This document shows, piece by piece, positions 45,451 through 57,200 of a DNA stretch of 64,000 bases. Location of the stretch: contig NC_092013.1 of NCBI RefSeq assembly GCF_042242105.1, forward strand, positions 10,103,618 through 10,167,617. The letters run 5' to 3'. Numbering within the stretch: position 1 is the stretch's first letter; every line of letters starts with the position of its first letter. Below the pieces are notes generated by a model. The model saw nothing but the letters and a program-made list of their open reading frames with translations. It was not told where the DNA came from and did no database searches. A program made the position numbers and the translations under genes. The stretch comes from Pempheris klunzingeri. Lineage: Eukaryota > Chordata > Actinopteri > Acropomatiformes > Pempheridae.

Positions 45451-47178
45451 TTAAGCCTTGGAGCCCCCGACCATCTGTGACGCCTGCTGGCTCTGTTGTA
45501 GCTGCTGGATCTTCACGTTCATGACTTCAATCACAGCTGCAAGACAGAACACAGTGTGAACAGGTGTGTAATATGTTCAGAAATAAAAGGGTGAGATTAT
45601 TGTTAACCATTCCTGAAGTACTGTCATTATAATTAAATATAGAATATTCCCACTCTTCTTATTTTAGAGTTTTAGTTTTTATTTACTATGTTGTGTAGTA
45701 GCACATACATTAGTAATTCATTTTATTTATTTGTGCCGTAAATTATCTGTGTGATTAACTTTAATGTAAATACTTTCCACAGTTCCATGAAACTCCATAA
45801 AAACTTAGTGAATATCTAAGTTTATAAACCTTTGCTTCAATGTTTTATTTCAAATCTAGTACACAGGAGTACAGAAAAAAGTCGGTAAGTTTTACCTTGT
45901 TTCATGGCGTGTTTTTCCTGAAGGGCTGGCTGGATTTTCTCTATCTGCTTTGTGAGGAAGTCTATTTTTCGTTTGAAGAACGCCTTTGAGTCTTCCACGT
46001 TCTACAGAGACACAAAAATACAAGTATTAAGAAAATCTACAAAAGAATGTCATTATTTTAACGTGATTTGGTAAAAGTACAAATTATTTATCGACTTTCA
46101 AATGAAAATATATTTGCCTTTTCAACGTAGTATCCTGTCCCGACATCCACTAAAACATTTTCCACATCATTTAATGATCCAGGGACGTACATCTGGGAGG
46201 AAGAATCGTTAAGGACAAGTATGTGTATATCTGAGGAGACACATGAGCTCATTTAAAGTAAGCAACGCAAAACAGCAAAATATGATATGTTGCTAGTAAA
46301 GGAAGGATACAGAGCTGGTAAGCGGCACAAGCAATTCTTTTCCTGTATGAGAGGAGAAAGAAAAAAGAGGGAAAATAATCAGTTGCAGCTTCACAGACGT
46401 GGCAGATGATTTCATAAACTTTCAGCAAACTGACACTACACATTTGCCACATTACTGACAATAAAAACAATGCCTACTACTTCAACATTTAGGAGTACCC
46501 TTGTTTATCACGGTAATTGATGAGACTCTGTTCAGCTAAATCTGGTGTATATAAATCATGATTCCAGCAGCTCCAGTACAAACCTGAGTGGGACACAAAG
46601 TCTTCACTCACCTTTATTGTTTTTGTTCAGGACATTCAAACTATCTTTTGCTTCAACATACTTGGTCTGGACAACTTTGAGCTGCCCAATGGAAGACGTC
46701 AAGAACTCAACCTCCTGCAAAACATTAGAAAATATACAAAACAACCGAGGTCAGAGATTTACTACAAAAGGCGATCAAATCCACACCGGTCAGCTGTCTG
46801 AACCCAACTACAACGTAGGAGTTTACTGATTTGACAGAAGGAAAACAAAATGGGCCCACATTTTACATTTGAAAGCATTTTTGTTTTTACAATGAGTCAC
46901 ATTAAGATAGCTGTTATGATGCTAACATCCTGACACATGCTAACACACACACACACACTGAGTGACTGGATATTTAACTACCGTTAGCATCCGGTGTGTT
47001 AGCTAGGTTAGCTTCCCCATCCTCCTGTTTTCACTCAGAATACCTCCAGCAGAAAGTCAACATCTAAGACCTCAGTTATAAATAATAAATATTGTGAGTT
47101 TTTAAACATTACCTGATCTAGCTGGGTTTTCAGTCCCTCTAGCTGAGGCAGGGAGAGGTCTGTGAGATTCACCGCCAT
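45451..47178 (-). CDS. pfdn5: Prefoldin subunit 5
   Basis: Six coding exons: 47113-47178, 46612-46714, 46311-46342, 46118-46192, 45896-46001 and 45451-45536. They total 468 nt (155 aa; human 154), all in phase. The start [20 protein letters not shown] matches the PFDN5 N-terminal helix. [51 protein letters not shown] and YYVEK form the beta-hairpin core. [20 protein letters not shown] starts the C-terminal coiled coil. Prefoldin 5 is an alpha-type subunit of the hexameric co-chaperone that delivers actin and tubulin to CCT; PFDN5 is also known as the Myc modulator MM-1. The intron after exon 46118-46192 has a GC rather than GT donor. Confidence 0.96.
46112..46121 (-). other. pfdn5: Non-canonical GC donor of a pfdn5 intron
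   Basis: The exon ends GTTGAAAAG and the intron begins GCAAAT. No GT nearby keeps the frame. Joining GAAAAG to the next exon (acceptor TCTGTAG|AACGTG at 46001) gives [16 protein letters not shown], colinear with human YVEK-TAEDAKDFFKRK. The flanking AAG|GC fits known GC-AG introns. Confidence 0.85.
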
Positions 47179-47215
47179 GTTGGAAGCGCGATGCCAAATT
47201 GGCCTCGGTGGTTGT

Positions 47216-47223
47216 ACTTCCGG
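47216..47223 (-). promoter_or_regulatory. pfdn5: ETS-type site in the pfdn5 promoter
   Basis: CCGGAAGT on the minus strand, about 40 bp upstream of the pfdn5 ATG, in a CpG-rich stretch. ETS/GABP sites at this distance are common in housekeeping promoters. Confidence 0.4.
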
Positions 47224-47289
47224 GTGACGGACACGCGCGGTCATACGCGCTAAACAGCGCCCCCGCGTGGACCAGACACGACACGCGCC

Positions 47290-48000
47290 TGCTGCTTTGA
47301 CAAAGAGAGTTATTTGTTTGGACGCGCTCATGTTTTTACTAAAATGCGTTTAAAATGTTATTAGTAACTTCATGGTTGTAAATACTATAAATATTTTTCA
47401 CTTTAAGACACAACAACCAAAAACATGCTCAGGTCAAGTTTGATTTTCTGTGGGACTATTTTACTTCTATAACATGGCTTCTTTCAGACTGTTGAAAAGC
47501 AAATGTCCAAAATACACATTTAGTTGTTTATTTCATTATTTTTAGGTTTTCATATCTTCGCAGGCCTTTTTCTAAAAACGAGTATTTTCTCATACCAGCT
47601 CAGTAGCCCAGTTTTATTCCTGTTTATATTGTGAAGGTTTTTACAGATGGGTTTGCCCATATATCATGCATAGGCTGCTTTACATAACATTATTTCTAAG
47701 ACATGGTGAAAATTGATTTTTTCAATGGCTGTCAACAGTATTTCTTTCAGTATTACTTTCAGCTGTAATGAGAATAAAATGTCACAGGGAAAGAGACACT
47801 AGTTTTGTAAGAACATAATCTATATGTTATGTAAGATGCAACTTGTTCCTACAGTAAATTAAGTTTGTTCCAAATGATACTTACTTGTTGACACTTTTAT
47901 TGTTCCTCAAAGATAATACTGTAAATAACAACACCTCTTCTCATAAATGTGATTAATTCAAAAATCATTTCCACAACATGGACATCGACTGCATGAGAAC
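47290..48000. other. espl1-pfdn5 intergenic spacer
   Basis: About 0.7 kb of AT-rich sequence with no gene or named repeat recognised. Confidence 0.6.
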
Positions 48001-48003
48001 ACA

Positions 48004-48009
48004 TTTATT
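48004..48009 (-). terminator. espl1: Candidate poly(A) signal of espl1
   Basis: AATAAA on the minus strand, about 260 bp after the espl1 stop codon. Confidence 0.55.
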
Positions 48010-48268
48010 CAAAAATAGCTGTTCCATCAACACATTAAAAGTGCATTAAAACACTTAATAAAATTAGCAAGATATTTAAAATCACTCACACTATAGTAGC
48101 AATGGTTTTAAATGGAATTGTTGGTTTAAATAAAAGGAAAGGCAGTCCTTTAATAGGGCAAAAATAAGGATTAAACTTTAGGTTAAAGTCCCATTCAGCA
48201 GTAATACTCAGGTCCTGCATAGATTTGTTACATCGCGGTTTCAGAAGAGCTTCGGCTTGCCGCCGCAG

Positions 48269-51200
48269 CTACTGCATGTGGATGGGTAAGCCATAGACCA
48301 CAGGTGCAGCTCCTATGAGGTGTTTCAGGTGTGTGGCCTGACGTGATGGGCCCATATAATCCAGGAGGGGAGCTCCAGACCCAGCGGATAACCAGGACTC
48401 CAACAAGGCTTTAGTAAAGCGATCTATATCCCGATCTGTCACATCCCACAGGTTTCCCAAAACAAAGGGGCTAGGGAGGAGAAAAACAAATAGTTGTGAC
48501 ACAGACACCACAGAGGTATGACTAAATCAAGACTAGAGAGTTCAATGAGCAGAGTTTTCTGCGATCAAGTCTAAAATATTCCTTGCATGATCGTTATTCA
48601 GCTGTAAAGACGGATATCTCACCATCCTGCTATGAGGTAGTTGAGGATGATGCCTTGTCCTTCCTGATCCCCGCGCACTGCCAGAGCGGCACTACTGCAA
48701 CCGAAAAGCAGAGAGGCAGCTCTCATCTGCCGCTTCAGGACCGCCTGGCTGTCTAAGAACCGAGCGCCTGCACCGTGACCCACGTAACTAAAGCACCAGG
48801 TGGGAAAGGGGAGAAAGAGGGGGACACAGACAGAAGATGTACAGTAAAAAACAGGTTATCAAATTCAGATCAATTCAGATTCATATAGGACACACCTTGT
48901 ATTATAGTGTTTGTTATCCTGTTTAGCAAACAATACTAAATGTGAAGATTTCTTCAGAGTTTGAAAAGACAAGGACCTCTTACAGGGCTGCAGCTAAAAA
49001 TTAATTTCTTTAAATTAATCTGGATAATTAATCAGGATATTTTACATCATCACAAACTCACATGTATAGGTCCTTGGTCGCAACCGCTTCTTCCAGCTGA
49101 CCGGAGTCAGGAGCAACTCCACACACACCCTCCCAATCCGGTTTACTTTAATGAGAACAGTTATGTCGTAAATAGGACGAAAGCAGACCATTGACAGAAA
49201 GACATAACTGAATCAGATGGTTCTTTTTTAACTGTCATGATTGTTGGTCTCACCTGCTAAACCATTCCTTAAATCGGTCCTGAGAGTTTCCCAAATTGGC
49301 ATCAGGGTCCAGCACATAAAACACCTGGTTTGCATCCACGCCTTGCTTCAGGATGGACTGAGAGTCGGTCTGAAAGGAAGGAAGATCAGAGTCCATAAAC
49401 ACCACTGAACTTAACTTGAAGTCAATTACATCCACACCAAAGGGCATATTGACACAGTAACAGAGCCTAATCTCACCTCCTGAATGCTCAGTCCAATCAG
49501 AGAGTGCAGAGAAGGCATCCGGCTGACAGAGCGGGATTTTAGGATGGAGATACTCTCCCACGGCAACTTCTGAAGGTACTGCAAAGGTAACAGGGCAGAA
49601 AACATACATTATATTGTACTATAAAAGAACATTTGAGGTGGTTTTGCTTTCAACAAGCACCTCTATGGACAAGCCAGACTAAAATACAGTTTTTAATAAA
49701 GACGATGAAACCAACCTTGTCCAGGATGAGAACCATGTGACTGCCGGGCTCGTCTCTGTCGGCGAGCCGGGACATGGCCGTATGGAGAAGCTGGTCACAC
49801 TCCACGTCCCACTGTGGAGAAACTCCCAGAGCAAATCTTCTTAGGTCTTCTTGGGAGAGCACAGAAGAGGCAGCGAGCAAAGCCTGGAACGCAGGTCACA
49901 AGTGTTGGTGAATATTGCTTTGTCTGTTACTTTTCCAGCTGTTTTTGAGACTGAGACAGACGTTGATGCTAATCACCCACCTTCAACATCTCCTCACTGA
50001 CCGTCACTCCCTTTTTAGACAAGGACTTGCAAAGGTGCTGGGCCTCTTTCGAGAGCTCAGGATCCAATGAAAGGGGAAGAAGAAAGCCCTTCCAGCATCC
50101 AAGCAATTCCTCCATCTCCTTCAGCAGACACTGAAAGAAAAATGATAAATTTTAAGAATATTTCTTAGTCAAAACCTGACCAAAGATTTGATTTCTGTGT
50201 CTTATTTCCTCGGTCTACATGTCAGGTTAAAACTTTAAGTGATACTAAGCGAAGGATACATGCACTGTGAAGCCCTCTGAGGCTGCTCAGCAGTATTATC
50301 CTCCTTCACCACTCACCTCAACTCGAGAGTCGAGCGCCCTTCGACCTTCCCACCACTTGGCTTTCTCAGACACACAGCTCACAACCTTCTGTTCCACCTG
50401 AATACCGTCGATCTCCTGCACCAGCCAACTAATGGGGTGCTTCATAACACAGAGAGACACAGACAGAGGTAAACAAATGGGAGTGTGACAATATTTCAAA
50501 GTCACAAGCGTCTCCATATTGCTAAAGCCATGAACATCTACGCTGTAATTATGTGGTTTCAGATTGTGGTTACCATTCTATATAATTCACCATCCTCACC
50601 TGTTGTTTAGTGGTGGAGATGTGAACAGTGACAGGGGCAGATCCCTTCTCAAGACGTGACAGCATGATGCTGTCGCCCATCTCCCCCGGTTTGACTCCTA
50701 CAACAGACATCACGCACACCGTCACTCCTGTAGAGGAATAACAGGGATGAACAGAGAGAAAGGATTTGTTAAATAAAGCATTATGCAACTCATAGCTTAT
50801 CACAGATAGGTGTGAAATCACCCCTGCACCCAGCTCCACAGTCACCATTGGCCAAAGTGGGACACATGATTTTACGACCTCAGGCCAACAACACCAGTTT
50901 ACCCCCACTGAACTCTCTCTTTCCCATTGTCTTCTCCTGGAGGAGAGACAACTCCCTTTTCCCATTGTCTCCCCTGGAGGAGAGACGTCTGTCCTGAGGA
51001 GGACAGACCAGCTCTTTTTCCTGGACCTCTCCTCACAAGAGCAGGCCACCTCCTTCATGGTAGCGACACCAGGTCCTGCCTGAACTAAACAGACCAGCGC
51101 CAGCAGGTACGACCCGGAGTCTGCCAGCTGATAACCAACAACAGCACACCAGCAAGTTAGCATCAAGCTGCTAACTAACAGGAACAAAGGGGCGACCAGA

Positions 51201-54200
51201 TTCCTCCAGCCTGCAACCACACAGCAACGGACAAGAACCACACCTTTCCTCCAGCAAAAGGCGGAGAAAGCAGCATCCTCACGGACACTTCTTCTACCCC
51301 TTTAAGGACTGGTAACAAACTCTAACTGGGCATAATTAGCATAGCATTACTGCATACATGGTTTACCCCTGTTAATGTATTGACTTGCTTTAATGTTCAT
51401 TGAGTTTGATTGTTGTGATGTGTTGTAGATTACTGTGCAGCCATTAAGCTTAGTTGATGTTAGTTTGTTCACACAGACACAGAGTCTACACACAACTAAC
51501 CATCTTTTCTTAACCTGGCACCTTTATCTCACACATACACACACACAGTTTTCAGCAGGCCACCGAGGGACAAAGCTAAGCTAACAGCACTTAGCTTCCT
51601 TTGTGTCCTCAGCCCCACACCCCAGGGGGTCTGGCCATCACCATTTGGGCTCTCCCCCACCTTTGTGGGCCCATCTCACATTCCTCAGCCTTATCTCACA
51701 TTCCTCAGCCTTATCTCACACACACACACACTCTTCCTATTATTTGTTAGTTTAGTCATAGAGACTTAGTTAGATTGATTGATTTTGTTCTGTTTTAATA
51801 ATTGTTTTAATACCTGCTGTCTCCTGTAATGTTGTACAAGGGTGAACACTGCCAACCTCTACACTGTCAAGAACTCCAAAATCCTTCAGCTAGCTATCAA
51901 TGTGGTAATTTTGGTAGTAATTATTAAATTAATTATAAAACATAATTCCAAATTGATAGTTTAGTATTTTTATGAGACTAAATCAATTAAAACAGCTATC
52001 TCTTCCTCATTTTTCGAGGTGGTGCCCCAATCGAGGTGGACTTTATTCAAAGTTCCATTCATTTTAATAATTATTAATTATCTTTGATAGCCAAATTGAA
52101 CTTTACCACTTGTTAAATCACAACATAATGCATTACTGACCACATTTCAATGGAATCACATGTAAATAATAGTGGATAGTTTACCTGGAGGGAGGTGTTG
52201 AATTTGTTGGATAAATTCTTGACAGTGGCTCTTCGGGAAAGTAGAGGAGTCGGCTGTTGGGAAGGAGAAGATGTTCTCCAACTGCGATAACCTCTGTTCA
52301 GTAGAGTTCTTGGACTCGCTCGGACTGAGGTCATCTAGACTCAGAGCATCCATCTTGTCTGCAAGCTCACTGGACGCCTTTCTCAGCTTTCTGGTAGCAC
52401 GTAACACGTCGGAGCAACAGGAACGTTAAACAACATTTGAACAATATTTGTCGTACCGTTGATATAAAGCATTGTAAGAGGGAAATCATGACTCAACACT
52501 ACACACACACACACACACAACACATGTGCTTACTTGAGAGAACTGGCCAAATGCCTGATCGTGCGGTGTCGGCTTGTGATGCCCAAGGACTGGGCATGCA
52601 GCATTGCTGTAGTTATGGGGTCCTGCTGTCCCATGGTCAAGGCCAGAAGAGCACAGAGGGTTGTGTAGATGACGGGGGACGGGAAGTGCTGCAGGTCCAA
52701 CCAGGCTGAGCGAAGCAATGACTGAACATCGTCCAGAGAAAGATTGTCTGGAGGAAAAAACAGAAATTAGACAGAAGAGGATAAGGAGCTGAAACAGTTA
52801 AGATACCACAGCCCTTATTATACACTATATAGACACATCAGTACCTCACAATGCTTTAAAAAACTGTGACGGCAGCATTTTAAAGCCTCACCTGGCCTGC
52901 TGTCTGAATGACAGAGGTGGGTTAGTGGGCCGTCTCTCAGCTGACCTCTGCTCCTCAGCTCAGACAAGTCATCTCTCTCCAGGTCACAACACATATCCCT
53001 CCGCAACACCTCAAAATCTATGTCTAAAGAGAGTCAAGAAAGAGATTAGAGCTCCGGCCTTTAATCACATTTTGTTAGACACTGATGACTATTATTGCCA
53101 TTATTTAGCTCACCTTTTGTGGGTATTCTGCATACTTATTTTACATGTTCTCTGGTGTTTTTATGGTGCTCAATAACAAATCTGCAAGTTTTCTCAAGAT
53201 ATTCTGAAACCTAACTATGAATTAAGTTAAAAACATCAATTGCTTCAATATCTAATATGGCGTGATTGATGGTATAAAATTTTATTATGGAACATTTTAA
53301 TTTTGTGCAAATGTCTGGTAACTTTAACAAAGTTTTACTGTGTTTCCTAATTAACTGGAAGTTTTACCATGTGTACAAAATACACACCAATATCTTTACT
53401 TGAAGCCGGATTGTCGTCAGTCTCAGTGTCTGATGTCCTGAGCTGCTCGATGCTTATGTCCAGAACTTCAGTAGTTTCTTCCTCAATGGTCCTCATTTTG
53501 TCCGGCTCCTCCAGTGGATCTGCCTCCGCCCTGGACAGCTCTCTTCTGGTTCTTCCTCTTCTCGTTGAGGCAGAGAGACAGACCAAAGTCTCATCGTCCT
53601 CAGAGGACAATGCTCGGGACACTGCAGTGCTCTTCTTACCCTTGGTCTGCCTCTTGGGTGGGACCTTCTCTGCAGGTGGATCTTGGGCTGTTTTACTGTT
53701 ATGGGCGGTTCTTCTCGCAGTAGTTCGCTTTTTAGGGACATCGGTTTTTTCTTTGGGTTCTGTCTGGGTATTGGCTTCTGTGTCGCTCTCATCGCTAAAC
53801 TCCACCTGCATTAAAATGAAGATTTTCTTTTCATAAAAACTGCATATCTTTTGTAATAATAAACACCAACTCTGATTAGATACTTACCTTGAAACGTGAT
53901 TTCTTAGTGCGTCTGGGGGCAGCAGGAACAGGTTGGGCTTTCTCTTGCGCTGGCGACAACTCTTCATACACATGAAACTGTAGCTTAGGGGCAGTCCTCT
54001 GTGCTTTCTGCACTGAGGCTGGAGCTTTCATCTTTTGAACAGGAGTACAGGCCAAAGTAGGTACCACTGTGTTAAAGTCAAAAGAGCCAAGCTCCCTAAC
54101 AGAGGGTTTCGACTTAACCGCCACAGGTGTCATGGGAACCACTCCCCTTCCTTTGGCTGAGGAGTTTGTCACTTGAATCTTGGGCTTGACAACTTTGATC

Positions 54201-57200
54201 TTCTTTACCTCCTTTGTTTTTTCAGGAATATCTGGGTTTTTAATGGACTCTTTAGGCTTCTTAAGCGAGGACGAAGGATGCACTGTTTTCTGTTCCGATT
54301 TCAGCTCTTTATCTACTTTTGGTGTATTCCAAGCCCAGACATTTGAGAAAAGCTCCTCTGGGGTGCAGCCCTTTTTGGCGGCCAAGGTAACCAACGACAC
54401 TATGGCTTTGGTTGCCATTAGGCCTGCTCTCACGGGCCTTAGCACAGGAGAGGGCGTGGACTCAACAAATGCTAAGCCAGCCTCCAGTACTTTCCATATG
54501 GCACAGACCTTGCTAGACCTTGGTTCCAAGCCGGACAGAGCCATGCGAAGGTACACACGGCCCACCACGTCCTGCATCAGGGAGGGTTTAGGGAAGCCTT
54601 TGGCAGGGCCACAGGGAGGAAAGAGTTTAGCCAATTTTGCCCCAAGCTTGGCAGAGACACTTTTACAGCGGGCTAATGTTGCCCACTGAAGTTTCAAACT
54701 AACTCTGGCTTCGTTGGGATCCAGCTGGAGAACCAGATCGGCCTGTGTAGCTGCCCAGCGAGCAGTGGCACGGCCCAGACAGGGCTCAGCACAGCAAGGG
54801 CACTGGCAGTCAGATTTGTGCGCCAGTGAGGACAGCCAGCGGCGGGGCTGGGCTTTGAGAGGTGGGGAACTGGCCAGATCCCTCACTACGGGTTCTTTGG
54901 CAATCCACCTAGTGCTCAGGATGCCCTTAAAATCATCCTCTATGGTGGGAAGAGGAGAATGAGATCTCTGTGCTGGGCGACCTTTCCTAGGTTTGATTTT
55001 CACCTCTGCTTTCTGCACCTGATCAGAAAAATCTGAGGGAAAAAGAAAAAGTCAATTTAGTAGCTCAAGGAAACTGACACACACTGTCTGGTGTAATGCC
55101 ACTGTATTACATTACACAATAGTCCAATGCAAAAAACTTGTTTAGCAGTTTTGTGAGTACAATTTACTTACAATTATTAGTAAAAAAAACACAATGTAAT
55201 CAAATCCTTAATACAATTTTTCTGACAGTCAAATAGTACTGAAACACTGGTGCAGCTGTGTTTAACGGACCTGTGCAAAGCTCCAAAAGGTTTCTGACTT
55301 TGTCTAAATCAATTCCACTTTCCTCGCTCTCCCCCTGCATCAGTTCCAGCTCAGCTTTCATCACCAGCAGCTCCGCACATCTACAATAATGACAAAACAA
55401 AGAGGCAGAAAAGAGTGAATTCCACCAAAAACCCAGAGTTTGCACTGTGACTAAATTACCTCTTATGCTGATCTTATGCACTGTGCTGCAGATCTATATT
55501 GTGCTGTGTGCTACACCTATTAAAAGTACACCATTATTCAGCATGTGCTAATAGGACACATACATTAATCTTACACTGTAAAATAACAGACTTGCAAATC
55601 TTTAAAAAGCCCAGTAAATATCCAGTCTATGGTAAATATAAAGCAGTCCAACAACACCGTCACAAAGCACAGCCTTAGAGATTAGAATTGAATGAGCTTC
55701 TCTGTGACACCATCCATTATCAAAGAAATATAATAAGCTTCATATAATCAGGATTTATTGCAGGGCTGTTGTATTGGCATTGCAGTGGACTGTTCTGCAC
55801 AGGTTAGTATAATATTAATTATAACTCGGCATGCAGCATTTGGCATTTTTTAAATCAATACAGAGGAGATCTATTTTGTATAAATTGCATTTTATCTGTT
55901 CAAAGTGGCCCCTGTAAAATCCTCTGGTTCATTAAATATGCTATAACACTATATCAAGAATAACAGCACACAAAACAAAGGAGGAACAGGCTGTGATCTG
56001 CTGGGAAGTTCAGCATTGTACACTACAGAAATAAGTTATTTATGAATGGGCAGTAAAAGTTGATTATATCAGTGCACTAGTTATCTTTAACACTCCTGTG
56101 TACATACTGGCTGAGAGCTTGCAGCTTGATGGCCAGTTTGAGGGCTTCTAGGCATTGGAGCCTTGCGTCATTGATGGCCCCACAGCTGCTCCTCATCGCC
56201 ACCATCTTCACGGAGCAGTTTAACAGCTCTGAGAGCAGCTGCCACTTCAGCACCAGGTTATCTCCTGCTCATAGACCAAGAAAGAGAATTAACGTAGCAA
56301 ACAAACATCACTAAGGAGCTAGCAGCTTTTCCATATATTGTCGGTCCATGTGTGGGGCAGATGTACCTTGGTCAATGAAGCGGATGTCTGAGGTGCTGCT
56401 GTGCTGCCCATATAGACCCTTCCCCACTAAAGTGACCAGCAGGCTGCAGAGAAGCTTCAGGCTTTCATACAGGGCAGTGTCTGGGCTATTTATACCTGTG
56501 ACACGCAACAATTAGCTCCACATTCTCACAATGCAAAATCAAAGCAGAAATCTGTCTGGTTAAATCAAATGTAGCGAATGCTTCAGCTAACCATGCTGCG
56601 TGATGTGGCCCCGCTGGGCTTGTGGCAGTGCAGCCGTGTCCAAACTCAGATAGCAGCTGCAAGTCTGGAGCACCCGAGCACGCAGCAGGTACCAGCTCTT
56701 TGACTGTCTCTGCTCATTCACTTCTTTAAGTACCTCACACAGATAAGGCACACCAAGAGACACCTGAGACATGGTGAAACGGGAAATTTGATTAAAAAAA
56801 AATCGATTCCAGAAAAAAAACAAAAATAATGCAATAATGTGGAATACTTCCAACAGACATGTCACACACCTGTCCTGTGCTGTAGCAGTACTGAGCTTTC
56901 AACAGAACGGCCAACATAGACAGAGAGGAAGGTCCATCAGCAGTGGAGTCTGAGGCAAGAAACTTCTCTGCTTGCTCGAGCTGGGCCTAAACATGGCACA
57001 ATAAACAGAAAATAGACAAAGTAATATATAGAACAAGAAGTAAGATATATGTTTGCTGTGAGTAATTATTACAAAATTGGCTTACCAAAGCAAGTTCAGG
57101 CGTACCCATATCCAGAAGGATACTGGCTGACTGACAAAGGGAGGTGGCACATCCGTGGGCATCGGCAAGTTGCCGTGACAGTCCAGTCACACGTTGGTAA

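Noticed and set aside
51241-51243. A separate gene starting inside the espl1 intron (223-codon open frame)
   Set aside because: Its end is simply exon 50600-50727 of espl1; the upstream part is insertion-derived and has no recognised domain.
53369-54962. Plus-strand open frames of up to 169 codons inside espl1
   Set aside because: They lie antisense to the two largest separase exons, whose frames are strongly conserved; no start or splice evidence supports an antisense gene.
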